Source: CAZFDT01 sp964518335 (lineage in GTDB: Bacteria; Planctomycetota; Phycisphaerae; Phycisphaerales; Phycisphaeraceae). Taken from it: a stretch of 64,000 nt of DNA. Below, one piece after another: positions 19,017-27,059 of the stretch (the first letter of the stretch is position 1; each line of letters begins with the position of its first letter). The translations under genes and the position numbers were made by a program. The notes below the pieces were generated by a model. The model worked only from the letters and a program-made list of their open reading frames with translations, ran no database searches and was not told the origin of the DNA. Location: contig CAZFDT010000009.1 of NCBI GenBank assembly GCA_964518335.1, positions 1 through 64,000 of the forward strand, given 5' to 3'.

Positions 19017-19245
19017 TTGGGCGGGCTGGGGCGCGGACTATGCGCGGCGGGGAACGGGGGTAAAATGGTGGGGATGGATGACATGCGACCCATCTCAGGC
19101 TGCACGGGGCAAGAGCAGCGCCCCTGCGGGCGCCGACGGCCAAGGCCCTGCCCAAATCGCAGGCGGCACGTCTGGTGAAGGTGAAAACCCAGTGATTCCG
19201 ATTAACGGCGAAGGGGGCCCGCGGCGGTTGGCGACCGTGTGGGGG
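19017..19245. other. Intergenic stretch without a recognised gene
   Basis: GC-rich, with several short local hairpins (GCGCCC/GGGCGC near 19123-19138, GGCCAAGGCC near 19139-19148). I tested it by eye against c-di-GMP, cobalamin and glycine riboswitch cores and found no match. It is the 3' flank of the convergent LEPR-XLL gene. Confidence 0.4.
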
Positions 19246-21753
19246 TCAGGCCAAGGGCTTGTGAATCATACGCAGCCGGTACGGGGTGTCCAGTCCGTCG
19301 CGGCTGACGACGCGGATGAAATAGACGCCGCGGTTGAGGCGGGAGGCGTTGATTTTGCGGTCGGCCTGGCGGAGGAAGGCGTTGCGGCGGATACGTCGGC
19401 CGGCCTTGTCCAGGAGCTGGACGCGGGCGTCGGCGTCGATGCCCTTGAGCATGATGCGGAGCCGGCCGGCCTTCTTGATGCGGATGCGGTAGAGATCGAC
19501 GCGGTCGTCGGTGGTGAGGTACTCGTCGATGTTCTGCTGGGGGGTGGCTAGGCCGAGGTTGCGGGCGGTGGCGAGGGTGTCGCCGGCGGTGTCGGTGGGC
19601 TTGACGAGGGCGAAGTCGCGGGTGGTGGTGACGCCGCCGGGTGCGACGATGGCGGCGCCGTTGCCGGGGGCGTTGATGTAGCCGGCGGGTGCGACGGCGC
19701 GGACGTTGTGGAGGCCTGCGGGGAGGACGGCGAAGCTGTATCGGCCCTGGCTGTCGGTGGTGGCGGCCAGCTCGCCGGGGTCACGTTGGCCGTTGCCGTT
19801 GGCGTCGAGGAAGACGGTGGCGTTGGCCAGCAGGGTTTCGCCGCTGTCGCGCGACCCGTTGCCGTTGGCGTCGAAGTAGAGGACGCCGGCGATGGCGGCC
19901 TCGTTATCGCGGTTGGTGACATTGACGCTGGGCTTGGCGATGCCCTGGAAGGCCGGGTCGGCGCTGGTGATGGTGCTGACGTTGATCTTGTAGGCCTTGT
20001 GGCCGTCGAGGACGGCGTCGTCCACGCCGGTGATGGTGACGGTCTGGGCGACGTTCCAGTTCTGGGGCGTGAAGGTGAGGGTGGTCTTGTTGATCGTGCC
20101 CTCAGTGGTGTCGCTGGAGGCGAGGTTGACGGTGACGTTGGAGGTGGGGGCCTTGGAGAGGGTGACGTTGAAGGAGGCGGTGCCGCCGGCCTCGGTGGTT
20201 TCGAGGGCCGCGGGGGTGAGGAGGACCTGGCCGGGGATGACGGCAAGGGCGAAGTTGGCGGTGGAGACCTGGCCGCCGCCGATGTCGAAGTGGTACACGG
20301 CGTTGCCGTTGGCGCTGACGGTGTAGCCCTCGGGTGGGGCGACGCGGACGACGTAGGAGGCGGACGTGAGGTTGTCGAAGGTGAACTGGCCGTTGGTGCT
20401 GGTGGTGCGGACGGGTTCGCCGGAGTTGATGTTGCCGTTGTTGTTGAGGTCGAGGAAGACGACGACGTTGGCCATGCCCGACTCGTTGGCGTCCTTGGAC
20501 CCGTTGCCGTTGAGGTCGAGGAAGGCCGTGCCGACGATGGCGCCCTCGTTGTCGATGTTGGTGACCGAGACGTTGGGGGTGGCCACGCCGCTGTAGTTGG
20601 GGTCGCCGCTGACGGTGGCGCTGAGGTTGATGCTGTAGGCCTTGTCGCCGTCGCGGACGCTGTCATCGACGCCGGTGATGGCGACGGTCTGGGCGACGTT
20701 CCAGTTCTGGGGGGTGAAGGTAAGGGAGGTCTTGTTGATCGTGCCTTCGCTGGTGTCGCTGGAGGAGAGGTTGATGATGACGTTGGAGGTGGGCGGCTTG
20801 GAGAGCTGAACGCTGAAGAAGGCTTTGCCGCCGGCCTCGGTGGTGGTCAGGCCGCTGGTGGGCGTGACCAGGACGCGTCCGGGCAGAGAGTTGATGGCCT
20901 GGAAGAAGCGGTTGGCCATCCAGGCCTCGCCGGTCGCGTTGGCGTGCTGGCCGTCGAGGGTCATGGTGGCGGGGTCGAAGCCGCTGTTGATGTCGGCGAT
21001 GACGATCGGCGAGGCGGTCGTGCCCTTGCTCGACGCCAGGGTCGTCAGCAGCGAGTTGAGCTGGGCGATGCCGGCGTTGGGGTTGGAGTTGTTGACCGTC
21101 TTGTAGCCGGGGGTGCTCCAGAGGGTGTTGTGCAGCAGGCCCAGGACGATCTGGACGTTGGGGTTGTCGGCGCGGAGCACGTCGATGATCTGGCTGATCT
21201 CGTCGCGGGTGCTGAATGCCGACTCGTTGTTGAAGATGTCGTTGTGGCCGACGTAGATGACGGCGATGTCGGGGGTGAAGTCGGCGCCATCGGCGCTCTT
21301 GCCCTTGAGCAGGTCGGCGAGCTTGGGGACGCCGTCGCGGCCGTTGAGGAAGTGATGGGCGTGCCAGCCGCTGCGGCCGTCGTTGTCGCGGTCGAAGTCG
21401 GGGTTGGGCGGGGTCGAGCCGTTCTGGTTGGTGTTCTTGGACCCGACGAAGTTAACGTCGTGCCCGGCGTTATTGAGCTGATGCCACAGGGGGCGTCGAA
21501 AGCTGTTGCTGCCCACAATGCCCTCGACGCTGGACGAGCCGATGAACGCGATGCTGGTCGCCGCCATCAGCAGGCGCGGTTCGAGCTGCTCGAAGACCGG
21601 CTCATCGGCGGGCAGGTGGGCGTGGGCGACCGCCTGGGCCTCGCGGGCGCGCCGGGCGGCGAACCGGGCCGCCAGCTTGCGGGCGACACCACCCCCGCCC
21701 CACGGGACACGGATCACCATGACCCGCTGCGATGACAACCCAGCTTCGCCCAT
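19246..21753 (-). CDS. LEPR-XLL surface protein: SGNH hydrolase, two Calx-beta/SdrD-B-like repeats, PPC-like C-terminus
   Basis: An 835-residue extracellular protein. The basic N-terminus contains FEQLEPRLLMAA (LEPR at 57-60), the LEPR-XLL motif of large exported planctomycete proteins. An SGNH/GDSL esterase-like domain follows (about 65-292): block I IAFIGSSSVEG, block III YVGHNDIF and the catalytic DGQHANATG near its end. Next come two copies of a 215-residue unit, each a Calx-beta-like domain (TPQNWNVAQTVTITGVDD) plus an SdrD-B-like Ca-binding domain (LDLNGNGSKD; DANGNGSRD). The C-terminus (about 715-835) resembles a PPC/jelly-roll domain (RVDLYRIRIKKAGRL). Probable role: carbohydrate esterase or sialate O-acetylesterase-like enzyme displayed on the cell surface. 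A predicted promoter lies 120-150 bp upstream. Confidence 0.82.
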   Translation of the reverse strand: MGEAGLSSQRVMVIRVPWGGGGVARKLAARFAARRAREAQAVAHAHLPADEPVFEQLEPRLLMAATSIAFIGSSSVEGIVGSNSFRRPLWHQLNNAGHDVNFVGSKNTNQNGSTPPNPDFDRDNDGRSGWHAHHFLNGRDGVPKLADLLKGKSADGADFTPDIAVIYVGHNDIFNNESAFSTRDEISQIIDVLRADNPNVQIVLGLLHNTLWSTPGYKTVNNSNPNAGIAQLNSLLTTLASSKGTTASPIVIADINSGFDPATMTLDGQHANATGEAWMANRFFQAINSLPGRVLVTPTSGLTTTEAGGKAFFSVQLSKPPTSNVIINLSSSDTSEGTINKTSLTFTPQNWNVAQTVAITGVDDSVRDGDKAYSINLSATVSGDPNYSGVATPNVSVTNIDNEGAIVGTAFLDLNGNGSKDANESGMANVVVFLDLNNNGNINSGEPVRTTSTNGQFTFDNLTSASYVVRVAPPEGYTVSANGNAVYHFDIGGGQVSTANFALAVIPGQVLLTPAALETTEAGGTASFNVTLSKAPTSNVTVNLASSDTTEGTINKTTLTFTPQNWNVAQTVTITGVDDAVLDGHKAYKINVSTITSADPAFQGIAKPSVNVTNRDNEAAIAGVLYFDANGNGSRDSGETLLANATVFLDANGNGQRDPGELAATTDSQGRYSFAVLPAGLHNVRAVAPAGYINAPGNGAAIVAPGGVTTTRDFALVKPTDTAGDTLATARNLGLATPQQNIDEYLTTDDRVDLYRIRIKKAGRLRIMLKGIDADARVQLLDKAGRRIRRNAFLRQADRKINASRLNRGVYFIRVVSRDGLDTPYRLRMIHKPLA
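19921..20860. repeat. Two diverged 645-bp direct repeats inside the LEPR-XLL gene
   Basis: The block around 20008-20250 recurs around 20651-20860. For example GACGTTCCAGTTCTGGGG occurs at about 20051 and again about 645 bases later. Encoded units are 215 residues long, Calx-beta-like plus SdrD-B-like. The similarity is high at DNA level, which suggests a fairly recent internal duplication. Confidence 0.75.
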
Positions 21754-21873
21754 CTACGTGGTTCTCCGCTCGCCGGCGTGCCCCATCCAGGGGTGTCAAG
21801 CCAGGCAAGGCCCCATGACTCGTGCAAGCCGGCTTCCACCGGCGATCAGGCGGGATTCGCCCCGAACCATACC

Positions 21874-21901
21874 AATCTAGCACCGAAAAACCCCCGGTCA
21901 A
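21874..21901 (-). promoter_or_regulatory. Predicted promoter of the LEPR-XLL gene
   Basis: On the minus strand TTGACC (21901-21896), a 16-base spacer, then TAGATT (21879-21874). The transcript would have a leader of about 115 nt with a small GCCGG/CCGGC hairpin before the ATG at 21753. Confidence 0.45.
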
Positions 21902-21935
21902 CGGTGGCGCACCCGCTATTTCGCGTCCCCATCGC

Positions 21936-22697
21936 TTATCGCGGCCGCACGTCGTGCGGGGCAGCCCGCAGCACCGGCAGGTTTCCCCAGGTTTCCACCA
22001 CCCCCGTCGCCGTCACCGGCTCACCCACCACCGCAATCATCTCCCGCCCGATCGCCTCGCCTCCCGGCCCCACCAGCAGGTACAGCCTCACCTGGCCACC
22101 TTGCTCGACCACCCTCAGCATCGGCGGAATGCCCCCCGCCAAGCACAATGCCGCACACGCCTTATGCGTCTTGCCCTCCCCCGGCTTCATCGCCCCGAGG
22201 TAGCACTTGGGGTCGATCACCTCGCCGGCAAAGGTGCGGGCTTCCTGCTCAACGGTCCACAAAGCCCAGGCAGGGCTACCACTGGTCACCGGTATCTCCA
22301 GCCCATCTTCGTTCATGACCCCATCTGGCAGCAACTCGAAAATCCGAATGCCATCGCGCGATAGCCACACGCCGCGCAACGTGACTCGCCGCCGTCGCCA
22401 CCCTTCGAAGCGCGTCGGTGCGCGTTTGCCTTGCTCCACGAGTAGCGAGGTCTGCCAATTGTTGTTCACACGCATCGCCATCATCGGGTAAGGAGTCATG
22501 CCGACAAAGACCTCGACCTCCACCACCTCGTCCGACTTCCACTGCCCGTCGCCCGGATTGCGCTGTTGGGATGCCAGGGCTACTGCAGCGGCGATGGCCA
22601 GCGCCAATAGCGCGGCGGCGATCGGCCGGATGAACCGCCCGATGCCCGCCGGCAGCGGCAGGTAGCCCACGTAGAACTCGTCATCGTGTTGGGTCAT
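21936..22697 (-). CDS. Membrane-anchored protein with a SKCYxGxMxPGEGKTH-type cysteine motif
   Basis: A 253-residue protein with one membrane helix (about 24-43, IAAALLALAIAAAVALA) and an extracytoplasmic domain. Near residue 165 it carries GEVIDPKCYLGAMKPGEGKT followed by HKACAALCLAGGIPPM: three Cys and one His in a tight motif, which I believe recurs in proteins encoded beside Rieske/ferric-reductase genes; a metal- or heme-binding role is plausible but unproven. The ATG at 22697 has AAGGAG upstream. It is the last gene of a four-gene chain and starts 14 bp after the Rieske gene. One octamer copy lies in the helix codons. Confidence 0.7.
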   Translation of the reverse strand: MTQHDDEFYVGYLPLPAGIGRFIRPIAAALLALAIAAAVALASQQRNPGDGQWKSDEVVEVEVFVGMTPYPMMAMRVNNNWQTSLLVEQGKRAPTRFEGWRRRRVTLRGVWLSRDGIRIFELLPDGVMNEDGLEIPVTSGSPAWALWTVEQEARTFAGEVIDPKCYLGAMKPGEGKTHKACAALCLAGGIPPMLRVVEQGGQVRLYLLVGPGGEAIGREMIAVVGEPVTATGVVETWGNLPVLRAAPHDVRPR

Positions 22698-22711
22698 CGC
22701 TCGCCACTCCT

Positions 22712-23761
22712 TCAAGTCCTGGATATCAGCGCAGGTTCGACCGCCGTCCCCGGTGGCAGCGGCGTCGCATTTAGCCACACCCGTCCATCCTCCACGCGCA
22801 CCCGATACGTCACGATCCGCTCGGTGAACGGCGGCGGGCTTTGGCCGTTGTGCGGCAGGTATTGATACCCGTGCCACGGACACGTGACGCATCCGCCGAC
22901 GATTTTGCCTTCGCTCAGCGGACCCTGCTGGTGGGCGCACAGATCGGTCAGGGCCGACACCTTGCCCTCGTAGCGGAACACCGCGATGCGTTCGGCGCCG
23001 CGGATCGTCACCTTTTTCGCACGGTTCTCGGGAATCTCCTCAACGCCGCACACGTCGATCCATTCCGCGCCAAGACGATGCACGTCCTTGCGAGGCGCGT
23101 GCGAGCGTGTGCCGGCGATGATGTGCAGGCCCGAGACAATCACCACGCCGGCGCCCAACACGAGGGGATACACGATGCTGCGCTCGGCCTGCAGCGCCCC
23201 CAGGGCCACGTGCATGACCAGCAGGCCATAGGCCGGGTAAACGAGCATGTGCAGCCCCTTCCACACGCGCGGGCCCAGGTTCGCCAGCCAGAAGTCGTGA
23301 CTGGTCGCCGCCATGACGAAGAGAATCGCCAGCGCCGCGACACCGAGCATCTCGAACGGGAAGGCGTGCAGCGATGCGTAGCGCGTGTTGCTGGTCAATA
23401 GCGACACGAACGGATTGACGACGCCAAAGCCGTGGTAGTACCCGATCGACAGCAGCCCGTGAGCCGCGGCGAGCAGGAACATCGTCACGCCCAGATGACG
23501 GCGGTTGTAGAGCAACGGGAGAAATCGGCGGTCGAATCGGCACAGAGGGCCGATGCACAGGATCACGTGCAGCAGCAGCATCGAGCAGGTGCCCAGCGCC
23601 CGCAGCACCAGCACCTCGTCGCTGATCGCGTGCTCGCCACGCCAGGCGAGCTTGCCCACGACGATGAACGTCGCCAGGTACGTCGCCACACCGATCGTCA
23701 GCACCGTGTCGTACACGCGCTTGTGCCGGTTCCACTGCACCCACGTGTAGGCGTGACTCAC
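22712..23761 (-). CDS. Ferric-reductase-like transmembrane protein fused to a Rieske [2Fe-2S] domain
   Basis: A 349-residue protein. Six or so membrane helices form a ferric-reductase-like (YedZ/NOX-type) b-heme core with spaced His (MLLLHVILCIG, FLLAAAHGLLS, GLHMLVYPAYGLLVMHVAL). The C-terminal 100 residues are a Rieske domain with LCAHQQGPLSEGKIVGG and CVTCPWHGYQY, giving the Cys-x-His and Cys-x-x-His cluster ligands. It should move electrons across or at the membrane through hemes to the 2Fe-2S centre. The start GTG at 23761 overlaps the stop of the 32-codon gene before it (GTGA). Direction of electron flow and partner are unknown. Confidence 0.82.
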   Translation of the reverse strand: MSHAYTWVQWNRHKRVYDTVLTIGVATYLATFIVVGKLAWRGEHAISDEVLVLRALGTCSMLLLHVILCIGPLCRFDRRFLPLLYNRRHLGVTMFLLAAAHGLLSIGYYHGFGVVNPFVSLLTSNTRYASLHAFPFEMLGVAALAILFVMAATSHDFWLANLGPRVWKGLHMLVYPAYGLLVMHVALGALQAERSIVYPLVLGAGVVIVSGLHIIAGTRSHAPRKDVHRLGAEWIDVCGVEEIPENRAKKVTIRGAERIAVFRYEGKVSALTDLCAHQQGPLSEGKIVGGCVTCPWHGYQYLPHNGQSPPPFTERIVTYRVRVEDGRVWLNATPLPPGTAVEPALISRT

Positions 23762-23856
23762 GGCCGCACCCCCATCGCCACGATCAGCCCGATCAGCACC
23801 GCCGGCCCAAGCAGGCGCCACACCCACCGATGAATCCGCCGCTGCCTGGCTGTCAT
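23758..23856 (-). CDS. Small single-helix membrane protein (32 aa)
   Basis: MTARQRRIHRWVWRLLGPAV followed by LIGLIVAMGVRP: a basic N-terminus and one membrane helix. It is locked between two genes by overlaps on both sides (ATGA with the upstream 78-residue gene, GTGA with the Rieske gene downstream), and GAGGGG precedes its ATG. Both overlaps make it a real member of the operon despite its size. A small accessory subunit of the redox protein is the simplest guess. Confidence 0.65.
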   Translation of the reverse strand: MTARQRRIHRWVWRLLGPAVLIGLIVAMGVRP

Positions 23857-24089
23857 GCGTGCCCCTCCTCGGCCGCTTGCGGCTTGGCGGTCCACCACTT
23901 CGCCGCCATCACCGGCCACAGCGCCGCCACCCCCGGCAGGATGAGCAGGCGAAACGACCACCCCGACCCCGCTGCCGCCGGATCGACTCGCGTCACGCCC
24001 CGGGTCACAAACGCCAGCGCGAACGCCACGCCGATCCCTGCATAGATCGCCGCGACAACCAGCATCACCTGAGCCACGACCGCAGCCAT
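23853..24089 (-). CDS. Small two-helix membrane protein (78 aa)
   Basis: A 78-residue protein with two hydrophobic segments (MLVVAAIYAGIGVAFALAF; FRLLILPGVAALWPVM) and the conserved-looking turn GVTRVDPAAAGSGWSFR between them. First gene of the four-gene redox chain; its stop overlaps the next ATG. The dispersed palindrome GCCGCTTGCGGC lies at its 3' end and encodes AKPQAAE next to the C-terminus. No characterised homologue comes to mind. Confidence 0.65.
   Translation of the reverse strand: MAAVVAQVMLVVAAIYAGIGVAFALAFVTRGVTRVDPAAAGSGWSFRLLILPGVAALWPVMAAKWWTAKPQAAEEGHA
23870..23888. repeat. Dispersed GCCGCTTGCGGC palindrome, copy 2
   Basis: CGGCCGCTTGCGGCTTGGC, in the last codons of the 78-residue gene, again giving AKPQAA on the coding strand. 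Confidence 0.6.
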
Positions 24090-24115
24090 GCGTCCATCCT
24101 ACCCCGCGCAAGGGA

Positions 24116-24143
24116 AAAGCCGATGACTTTCGTCACCGGCTTT
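24116..24143 (-). terminator. Rho-independent terminator after htpX
   Basis: Stem AAAGCCGATGAC/GTCACCGGCTTT (11 of 12 paired) with a TTTC loop; on the minus strand it is followed by TTTTCCCTT. It lies 24 bases past the htpX stop and separates it from the redox operon. Confidence 0.8.
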
Positions 24144-24166
24144 GGATGCGACAGGCTTGGCGACGG

Positions 24167-24997
24167 TTACGCCAGCTCACGAAGCCGGGCGATCCGCGCT
24201 TCAGTGGGCGGGTGCGTGCTGAAGAGCTTGGCCAGCCCGCCGGCGCCGGTCAGCGGCTGCACGATGAACATGTGGTTCTGGGCCGGCATCTCGTTATCCA
24301 GCGGCACGCGCCGGGCGACGGCGTCGAGCTTCTGCAGCGCCCCGATCAGCCCCATCGGCGTGCCGGCGATCCGCGCCCCGTCGGCGTCGGCGACGAACTC
24401 GCGGCTGCGCGAGATCGCCATCTGGATCAGCGCCGCCGCAATCGGCGCCAGGATCACAAACAGCAGCGCCAGCGCCGGGTGAACGTCCCGGTTGCGCCCA
24501 CCGAGCATGAACATCCAGCCCAGGTAGCTGATCGCCCCGGCGATGGTCGCCGCCACCGTCGAGATCAGCGTGTCGCGGTTCTTCACGTGCGCCAGCTCGT
24601 GGGCCATGACGCCCTCCAGCTCGTCGTAGCTGAGCAGACGCAGCGCCCCTTCGGTCACTGCAACGGCGGCGTTGCGCGGATTGCGCCCGGTGGCGAAGGC
24701 GTTGGGCGCCTCCTGCGGACAGATATAGACGCGCGGCATGGGCAGGCTGGCATTGCGCGATAGCCGCTCGACCATCGTGATCAGGTCCGGCGCCGTGCGG
24801 GCATCGACCTGACGTCCGCGCATCGCGGCGATGGCGATCTTGTCGCTAAAGAAGTAGCTGATGATCGTGCCCGCCCCGCCCAGCAGGAAGGCGAACGTCA
24901 GGCCCTCGCGCCCGAAGAACGATCCCGCCAGCAGGATCAGGCCGAACATCAGCCCCAGCAGCACCGCGGTCTTGACGTTGTTGACGAATCGGGTCAT
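24167..24997 (-). CDS. htpX: HtpX-like membrane zinc metalloprotease
   Basis: A 276-residue M48B protease for quality control of membrane proteins. Two N-terminal helices (VLLGLMFGLILLAGSFF; FLLGGAGTIISYFF), the zinc motif VMAHELAHVKNRD (HExxH), a second helical pair, and the third ligand region SREFVADADGARIAG. The C-terminal LFSTHPPTEARIARL is typical of HtpX. The ATG at 24997 has GAGGAG upstream, preferable to an in-frame start eight codons earlier. It has its own terminator. One variant of the octamer (ACTGCAAC) falls in the AVAVTEG codons. Confidence 0.92.
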   Translation of the reverse strand: MTRFVNNVKTAVLLGLMFGLILLAGSFFGREGLTFAFLLGGAGTIISYFFSDKIAIAAMRGRQVDARTAPDLITMVERLSRNASLPMPRVYICPQEAPNAFATGRNPRNAAVAVTEGALRLLSYDELEGVMAHELAHVKNRDTLISTVAATIAGAISYLGWMFMLGGRNRDVHPALALLFVILAPIAAALIQMAISRSREFVADADGARIAGTPMGLIGALQKLDAVARRVPLDNEMPAQNHMFIVQPLTGAGGLAKLFSTHPPTEARIARLRELA

Positions 24998-25072
24998 GCG
25001 ACGACTCCTCTGCCCCGGCACTCAATGGTACGCAAGCCGCGTGCCAGAGTTCGCCAAAGGGCCTGTCGCATC

Positions 25073-25876
25073 TCACCCGTGCAGGGCGAGCATACGCCAT
25101 GCCGCGATGAGCATCATGCCGACGAACGCCATGCGCACCTGCCGAAGCGGCAGGCGATGGGTCAGCGACGCGCCGATTCGGCCCCCCAGGACACAGGTGG
25201 GCACGAGGCACGCGGCGAGGATGAGGCCCGCGTACCACGGGTGGCCGTGCTTGGCGAGCGTGGCGTTCTTGAACACCGCGCCCAGCGAGGCGCTGAAGAC
25301 CATGACCGCGGCGCTGTTGGCGATGGCGTTGCGCAGGGGCAGGCGGAGGAACCACTGTTGCAGTGGCACCGCCATCGCCCCGCCGCCGATGCCCAGCAGG
25401 CCCCCGATCGTGCCCATCGCCGCCCCCACGCCGATCGAGCGCGGCACCGTCACGCGGGCGTGCTCGAACGGCTCCTCGTCGTGACGCAAGATCAGCTTGC
25501 GAAGGTTGATCCACACCTCCCACAGCAGGAACACCGCCAGGATGCGACCCAGCCACACGCCCCGCTCCGATCCGGCGAACACCGGCAGGTTGCTGATCGC
25601 CACGCCCAGGAGCACCGTGACGATCGCCGCCGGCAGCATCCACCGCATGACAGGGGCCACAATCGCGCCGTGGCGCTTGTGCCGCCGCGCCGCCGGCCAG
25701 GATACGCCGATGTTGGCGATCATCGCCGCGGCCTGGTACAGATGCTGGTCCGGACCCAGACACAGCGTCAGAGCAGGGATCATGATGACACTGCCACCCA
25801 CCCCGAGCATTCCACCGAACACACCGGCCAGGAGACCCAGCGGTACGGCGACGGCGATCATCCACCAGTCGGGCAT
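25073..25876 (-). CDS. TauE/SafE-family membrane permease
   Basis: A 267-residue membrane protein with about eight helices in two halves, each with the glycine-rich family motif: GVFGGMLGVGGSVIMIPALTL and MGTIGGLLGIGGGAMAVPL. The family exports or imports sulfite, sulfoacetate and other organosulfur or carboxylate anions. Given the sulfatase and sulfotransferase genes nearby, a sulfur-anion role is attractive but unproven. It is divergent from the glycosyltransferase gene at 25.9 kb. Confidence 0.85.
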   Translation of the reverse strand: MPDWWMIAVAVPLGLLAGVFGGMLGVGGSVIMIPALTLCLGPDQHLYQAAAMIANIGVSWPAARRHKRHGAIVAPVMRWMLPAAIVTVLLGVAISNLPVFAGSERGVWLGRILAVFLLWEVWINLRKLILRHDEEPFEHARVTVPRSIGVGAAMGTIGGLLGIGGGAMAVPLQQWFLRLPLRNAIANSAAVMVFSASLGAVFKNATLAKHGHPWYAGLILAACLVPTCVLGGRIGASLTHRLPLRQVRMAFVGMMLIAAWRMLALHG

Positions 25877-25938
25877 CGTCGAGGTTATACCGGATACGCG
25901 GGAACGACGATGACGCGTCTGCTACGCTATGCCCGCGT

Positions 25939-27027
25939 ATGGCCGAGCCCGTCAGTGTCACCTACATCGGCCCACGACCGGATCCCGCTGCATCCCCAGG
26001 GGGCACGGTGTGTCATGTGCTGGAGGCGGTACGCGACCGCTGCCGCCTGCGCGTGCGCGCCACCGCCGGCGGCGATGGCGTCAACGGCCTGGCGATGTTC
26101 AGACTGGCGCGCACCGCGCTGGCGTCGGTGGGGCTGTTGCTGCGACCGCGCGGCAATCTCCCGCGGCTGTACCTGACCATCGACACCAGCCTGGACCTCG
26201 ACTGCGCCACGATGCTGGCGACGGCCGCAAGGCTGCGCGGTTACCAGGTGTTCGTTCATCACGTGCGGGGGCACTGGCTCGACCAGGCCGAGTCGCGGCT
26301 GGGTCTGCTGGACCGCCTGGCGGGGGACGCCGTGGTCCACGTGCTGCCCAGCGAGGAACTGGTCAGTCGCCTGCGCTGGGTGTATCGCACGCAGAAGCAA
26401 GCGGTGGCGGCGCCTCGGCCGGTCGATCTGCTGCAGTGGTCCGACGCGCCGCGGCCGACGCTGGCCGGGCGGGCGCCGGTGCTGGGGGTCATCCTCGACG
26501 TGGGGCCCGACCCGGCGGTGACCGACGCGATGAACACCTTCGTGTATGTCGCCGAGCGCGCCGGCGGATGTCGCCTGGTCACGGTGGGCGAGCCGGTGCG
26601 GCGGACGCACCGCGCGCACCTGGACGATGCGGCAGCCCGCTTCGGCGACGCCGTGGAGGACCGCGGCGCGGTGGACGCCGCCGGGTTCGCCGCGTTCTGC
26701 CGCGATATCGATGTGCTGCTGTTGCCCGCGCGCCAGACGCACGACGCCTGGCCCCCGCAGGTGGTGCAGGCCATGGCCATGGGCGCCCCGGTCATCGCCC
26801 GCGCCAGCGGGTGCGTGCGCAGCCTCATCGGCGATCACGGCGGCGCGGTGATCGACGCCGGCGCCGACTTCCCCCGCAAAGTGCTGCGCCTGATCCAGTC
26901 GTGGCAGCACGATCCGGCCAAGTTCGACGAGTCGCGCCGCCACGCCGCCGAACGCGGCCGCCACATCGCCGAACTGTCCCGCACCCAGTTCGCCGCCTTC
27001 CTCGAACTGATCGCGCCGCTGAATTGA
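25939..27027 (+). CDS. Glycosyltransferase, GT4-like
   Basis: A 362-residue GT-B-type glycosyltransferase. The C-terminal half has the pattern VLLLPARQTHDAWPPQVVQA then GAPVIARASGCVRSLIGDHGG, where the usual acidic residue of the GT4 nucleotide-sugar site is changed (DAWPP instead of EGFP/EAFG). The N-terminal half contains YIGPRPDPAASPGGTVCHVL, typical of an acceptor-side domain. It is the first gene of the plus-strand arm of the surface-glycan locus. Donor and acceptor unknown. Confidence 0.72.
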   Translation: MAEPVSVTYIGPRPDPAASPGGTVCHVLEAVRDRCRLRVRATAGGDGVNGLAMFRLARTALASVGLLLRPRGNLPRLYLTIDTSLDLDCATMLATAARLRGYQVFVHHVRGHWLDQAESRLGLLDRLAGDAVVHVLPSEELVSRLRWVYRTQKQAVAAPRPVDLLQWSDAPRPTLAGRAPVLGVILDVGPDPAVTDAMNTFVYVAERAGGCRLVTVGEPVRRTHRAHLDDAAARFGDAVEDRGAVDAAGFAAFCRDIDVLLLPARQTHDAWPPQVVQAMAMGAPVIARASGCVRSLIGDHGGAVIDAGADFPRKVLRLIQSWQHDPAKFDESRRHAAERGRHIAELSRTQFAAFLELIAPLN

Positions 27028-27059
27028 CGATCCGTCTCCCGACCGTGACGATGCTCCCG

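Noticed and set aside
19073..19200. Possible c-di-GMP or cobalamin riboswitch
   Set aside because: The conserved cores of both are missing, and no gene lies downstream on that strand.
19708..21735. A 675-codon Gly/Val/Asp-rich plus-strand frame
   Set aside because: Antisense shadow of the LEPR-XLL gene; low complexity and no domain.
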